Positions 7,021 to 10,293 of a DNA stretch of 10,293 nucleotides are shown piece by piece. Location of the stretch: NCBI RefSeq assembly GCF_001602625.1, contig NZ_LECR01000003.1:69257-79549 (forward strand), read 5' to 3'. A model generated the notes under the pieces. It was not told the DNA's origin, did no database searches, and saw nothing but the letters and a program-made list of their open reading frames with translations. A program made the translations under genes and the position numbers. This stretch comes from Sodalis-like endosymbiont of Proechinophthirus fluctus (lineage in GTDB: Bacteria; Pseudomonadota; Gammaproteobacteria; Enterobacterales; Enterobacteriaceae). Every line of letters begins with the position of its first letter. The stretch's first letter is position 1.

Positions 7021-7873
7021 TTAGCCAGCGCCGGCCTCATCCAGGGTGCGATATTCCTCGTCGCTCAGAGTTAACCCTGGTCGCCTCCGCAAGTTCCATG
7101 AGCTGCGCCAGCGTAACGTCGCTGGCACAGCTCGATAATGGAGAGATGTTTCATCTGCCAGGCCAGCGCTATCTTTGCTAGCGTCCTCTTTCGCGCGGTA
7201 TTTTTCCGCTTTAAGGAGCTGCTGGCAAGCACATAATGGTTAATAACCCGACGCCATAGACCGATTACAATCGGTTGTAGATCCTGCTTAAAAGAACGCT
7301 GATCTTAGAGGTTGAATTCTAGCTGTAGGCATTCATAGCGAGCTAAACCATTTTGTTCTCTGATGCACAACGCCTCAGCCAGACGCACTCCGCTGCTACA
7401 GTTGGAGGCGATAATAACCCGCACCTTCCCCTCTTTAATTAACGCATCGAAAGGTCTTAACGTTTCCTCGAGTAGCATCGAAGCATCATCGGTAGGTGCT
7501 TAGTAAAGAGTAATATATTCTTTTTGCAGCCGTCGTAGCGAATCGTTCACTGTATAACTAGAATATAAGCTGCCAATAACCATTTTTACCCACACCCATC
7601 GGCATTCTCACTTTGGTGACCTGGACTATCTGATCGTGGTTGCCGCTCTTTTTTTAACCAATCGCCGATAAGGGGTTTCCGACTCATTGGCCTAGTTGCC
7701 AACCATCCAGTGGGAGTATACATCGGAGGTATCGATGAAATTTAGTCCGTTGTCCAAAAGCGCATCTAGAATACTGAACGATATATACCGATCGACGGTC
7801 CAGCCAAAACATTACCGCCGAAGGCCAGTTTAGGAACCTTTAGACTTGAACGGCCAAGCGTTCTTTACTCTAT
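7021..7873 (-). pseudogene. Aldo/keto reductase pseudogene
   Basis: NAD(P)H-dependent aldo/keto reductases are (beta/alpha)8-barrel enzymes of about 300-330 aa. The minus-strand sequence begins with ATA-GAG-TAA at 7873-7865 where ATG-GAG-TAY is expected, then RTLGRSSLKVPKLAFGGNV, the typical family start. A perfect AAGGAG (7885-7880) lies 6 nt upstream. Downstream are FIDTSDVYSHW (about 7748-7720, with the catalytic Asp and Tyr), LIGDWLKKSGNHDQIVQVTK, GKVRVIIASNCSSGVRLAEA (NADP-binding region), EQNGLARYECLQLEFNL and the C-terminal LTLSDEEYRTLDEAGAG with TAA at 7023-7021. The length is close to normal, with many frameshifts and stops. It belongs to the broad family with SETxxGxWLK-type motifs; the exact substrate cannot be read. 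The first codon change and the codon-3 stop alone would silence it. Confidence 0.88.
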
Positions 7874-7879
7874 AGCAAT

Positions 7880-7885
7880 CTCCTT
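7880..7885 (-). promoter_or_regulatory. Intact ribosome-binding site before a lost start codon
   Basis: Minus-strand AAGGAG is followed by ATTGCT and then ATA, the mutated start of the aldo/keto reductase. The strong Shine-Dalgarno sequence at ideal spacing fixes where the original ATG was. Confidence 0.7.
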
Positions 7886-7889
7886 AATT

Positions 7890-8504
7890 TAGCGTTAACA
7901 CCAACCGGGATCCGATCCGCCAGGCAAAACCGCTTTCGCCCGATGAACGGTAATCACCGCCCTGTTTAGCGTGATCATGAGACGCGCCCGCATGACAGGT
8001 TTGGCCCTATTCGCCTTAGGCCCAGGCGTTACCTTATAATAGCCAATCGTAGCATCAGTGAAGGGCGTGAAACAACATATTACCACCCGCGTATAAGCGC
8101 AGTGCCGAAAAACCCATTAAGGAAACCCCTATCCACACCACCGGCCTAGGTATTGGATCTCCGCGGGAGCACTCGCCAGGTCAAGCGCGGGGAGGATGAA
8201 CGCAGCACTTGGTGATAAATGAGAGATCTCCTTATTTCCTTCATTTTTCCCTAACGCCATTGGCTACATTTAATATCATTTTACAGTGCAGTGAACATGA
8301 ACCACGAAAACGGCCCCGTTCTCGACAACGCATCAGACTGACGCCGAAACCTGGACGGCGGCATAGCTGCAAGCATGGTGGACGGCGCCTATGGCTGCCA
8401 AGGACTATTTTTTGCTGTGCGCAGCAGCACCGCCGGCGTTCCGTCGCCCAAGTCTGGGTGGGTAATTGCTTTTTATGTTCAGGCTTTTATTTAGTTCCCG
8501 CACA
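7890..8504. other. Unassigned ~600-nt region between reductase and mdtD
   Basis: No product is recognised. On the minus strand, TAAGGAGATCTCTC (about 8231-8218) looks like a ribosome-binding site with no ATG at the right distance. The minus frames over 7898-8150 hold hydrophobic and basic patches (e.g. WIGVSLMGFSALRLYAGGN) broken by stops, possibly a small decayed gene upstream of the reductase. On the plus strand, ATG 8297 opens MNHENGPVLDNASD and then stops; the next frame reads APMAAKDYFLLCAAAPPAFR, protein-like but unidentified. There is no trace of MdtC, the usual gene upstream of mdtD. Confidence 0.4.
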
Positions 8505-9944
8505 GAACACACACTGCCCGCTCAATCCGCCACGGTGCACTGGCTGGCAGCTTTAGACCGTGGCATTCGGCTTTTTTATGAAAACACTAGATACCACTAT
8601 CGTCAATACCACCCTTACCCTCGATGGCATACAGCCTCAATGAAATCCACTGCGCATGCATTCCGTCATCGTCAGGCTATGTGCTGATGGTCGCGGCAAT
8701 GCTGCCCGCCAGCGGCTGGCTGGCGGATCGCTCCGGGGTTAAAAAAGTGTTTTTCAGCGCTATTGTACTGTTAACCCTAGGCTCGCTGCTGTGCGCACAC
8801 GCTACAAGCCTGTAAGAGCTAGTCATATCCTGAGTTATGCAAGGAGTTGGCAGTGCGATAATGGTGCGGGTTGGCCGGCTAACGATGCTGAAAATCGTCC
8901 TCAGGGCACAGTATTATGGCGGCGATTGCGTTCATCACCCTGCAAGGCCAGATTGGCCCGCTGGTGGGATCGGCACTGGGAGGATTTCTGGTGGAGTATG
9001 CTAGTTGGCACTGGATATTCCTCATCAATTTGCCGATGGGCATTATCGGCGCCATGGTGACCTAGTGGCTGATGCCAAATTACACCATGCAAACCAGGCG
9101 CTTCTATTTTGGCGGCTTCCTGCTGCTGGCACTGGGTATTGGCGACCTTGACGCTGGCGCTTGACGGGCATAAGAGCCTGAATATCAGTCTGGCTAACGT
9201 GGCTGCGCTCTGGTAATGGTAGGTGTGCTAGAACTGCTGTGTTATTACCTACATGCGCGCGGGTAATACCAATACCTTGTTTACGTTGCGCCTGTTTGAT
9301 ACCCCATCTTTTCCCTTGGCCTGACTGGTAGTTTATTCGGGCGGATCGGCAGCGGCATGCTGCCGATCATAATACCGCTGTTTTTGCAGTTGGATCTCAT
9401 CATTAGCCCCTTCAAGCTGGGCTAATGATGATACCAATGGTCATTGGCAGCATGACACAAAGCGGCTGATAGTGCAGATCGTCAACTGTTTCGGTTATTG
9501 GCATTTATTGACCGGCGCCACGCTGGGACAGGCGGTGATTAATCTGCTTTTTCCCTGATCGCCCTGACGGCCCTGGCGGGCTGGCTATACGCGATTTCTG
9601 TAGTGCTGCTACTGCAAGGGGTGGTGAATGCGATGCATTTTACCTCAATGAATACGCTGACTTTGAAAGATCTGCCGGATACGCTGGCCAGTGGGAGCAA
9701 CAGTCTGTTATAAATGGTTATGCAGCTGTTGATTAGCCTCGGAGTCACCATTGCCGATATACTGTTTGGCCTGTTTGTACCGGCCCATACCCTGGATGGC
9801 AGCACCGACATGCACGCCGTATTTATCGCTACCTATCTGTGCATGGCTCTGGTCATTGCGCTGCCGGCGCTGGTTTTCTCTCGCTTGCTGGCGGATAGCG
9901 GACAAAACTCGACGCTTGCACAGCGTAACGGCGATGGATCCTGA
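8505..9944 (+). pseudogene. mdtD: MdtD (YegB) MFS transporter pseudogene
   Basis: MdtD is a 14-helix major facilitator of the DHA2 type (471 aa in E. coli) in the mdtABCD-baeSR operon. The sequence can be followed in order: LPAQSATVHW, then a 4-bp duplication and [81 protein letters not shown] with [63 protein letters not shown] and the last helices from 9714 (MVMQLLISLGVTIADILFGL). TGA at 9942-9944 overlaps the baeS ATG. Lesions include TAG for Trp at 8554, many frameshifts and TAA at 9711-9713. The exact original start is unclear; it should lie about 10 codons before the Trp at 8541. Confidence 0.9.
8541..8548 (+). repeat. 4-bp tandem duplication (frameshift) in mdtD
   Basis: TGGC occurs twice in tandem. 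Removing one copy joins LPAQSATVHW directly to QL(W)TVAFGFF, matching the E. coli MdtD start (…RWQLWIVAFGFF). With both copies the frame is shifted. Confidence 0.75.
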
Positions 9945-10293
9945 TGCGCTACGGGATCATCGCCAAGCTTTTTTTCGCCCTGTTTGCCATCTGTATGCTA
10001 GTGGTCATCAACATGCAGCAGGGCGTGAGGGTCAGTTTCGAGTACAGGTTTATCTACTATATCAAACGCAGCAACACCCAGCGTATTAGCCTGCTTGGCA
10101 ACGTTCTGGCGGAACAGTACGCCTTGCAAGTCAGTTGAGAATTTCTGCACAATAATCAGCGGCTGGTATTATCAGCTGCTGCGCTCGTTTGAATAGAGCG
10201 TCGAAGAGAGCCGAGATTTACCGCCTCATGGCTGCCGCGCGCAGATTTCTGTGCTGGCTAACCGCCGTCGGTGCTGCGCGGCGAACTAGAGAC
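9944..10293 (+). pseudogene. baeS: BaeS sensor histidine kinase pseudogene, 5' part (runs off window)
   Basis: BaeS (467 aa in E. coli) senses envelope stress and phosphorylates BaeR, which activates mdtABCD and other genes. ATG 9944 overlaps the mdtD stop (TGATG), the arrangement expected for translational coupling. It reads MRYGIIAKLFFALFAICMLV (first membrane helix), then VINMQQGVRVSFEYRFIYYI, KRSNTQRISLLGNVLAEQYA, matching the BaeS N-terminus. The frame is cut by TGA at 10136-10138, replacing the Trp of the SWEFLHNN segment. Remnants of the periplasmic domain follow (NNQRLV, ESRDLPPHG), with a TAG near 10195 and a probable one-base loss near 10271. HAMP, H-box and ATPase domains lie outside the window. 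The baeR response regulator is not seen. Confidence 0.87.
10262..10279 (+). repeat. 18-bp direct repeat, copy 2 (baeS)
   Basis: It is identical to 5833-5850, same orientation. The copy lies in the periplasmic-domain remnant of baeS, near a probable one-base loss. It is too short for a mobile element and the flanks differ. Confidence 0.6.

Noticed and set aside
8209..8556. 115-codon plus-strand open frame before mdtD
   Set aside because: It starts without a convincing ribosome-binding site, is rich in Arg and Cys as shadow frames are, and overlaps the real mdtD start in another frame.
3061..10138. Reassignment of TGA to Trp
   Set aside because: Although two Trp sites are TGA, Trp sites are also TAG, and the same genes carry frameshifts, TAA stops and deletions, so simple decay is enough.
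1..10293. Mobile element, phage, CRISPR, toxin-antitoxin or novel defence system
   Set aside because: No transposase or integrase motif, terminal inverted repeat, spaced repeat array or unfamiliar intact operon was found; nearly all coding traces belong to known housekeeping or transport families.

Overview
The window looks like a chromosomal segment of a gammaproteobacterial (Enterobacterales) insect symbiont in an early stage of genome decay, most likely a Sodalis-allied lineage. That placement is inferred. Gene order and protein remnants are enterobacterial (upp | purM(N) - ppk - ppx - yfgG - mgtE; ureE-ureF-ureG; mdtD - baeS), base composition is still fairly balanced, and almost every gene is broken by stop codons, frameshifts, lost start codons or internal deletions. 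No insertion sequence, phage gene, CRISPR array, tRNA or rRNA was recognised.

Layout. Positions 1-446 (minus) hold the 5' part of upp, the only clearly intact gene. Divergent from it is a purM stub (682-870), cut after about 49 codons; the rest of purM and purN are missing or unrecognisable. Next come full-length but shattered ppk (1260-3306), C-terminally truncated ppx (3310 to about 4350), a small membrane-protein remnant yfgG (4626-4836) and an internally deleted mgtE (about 4921-5727). At about 5727 mgtE meets, head-on, a truncated ureG on the minus strand, followed upstream by ureF (6637-5945) and a ureE remnant (6850-6657). An aldo/keto reductase pseudogene lies at 7873-7021 (minus). 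Positions 7890-8500 hold nothing I can assign. The right end holds mdtD (about 8505-9944, plus), an MFS transporter pseudogene, overlapping baeS (9944 to the end), the sensor kinase of the BaeSR envelope-stress system, also broken.

Functionally, the segment records loss of de novo purine synthesis, polyphosphate metabolism (Ppk makes it, Ppx degrades it), magnesium transport, urease maturation, and the BaeSR-linked efflux locus, while uracil salvage (Upp) is kept. Lesions fall into recurrent classes: ATG to ATA start losses with the ribosome-binding site left in place, Trp TGG to stop, short tandem duplications (4, 7 and 24 bp) and deletions that fuse gene fragments. I saw no previously undescribed functional system; the interest lies in the mutational record and a few unexplained stretches (871-1250, 4351-4611, 6851-7020, 7890-8500).
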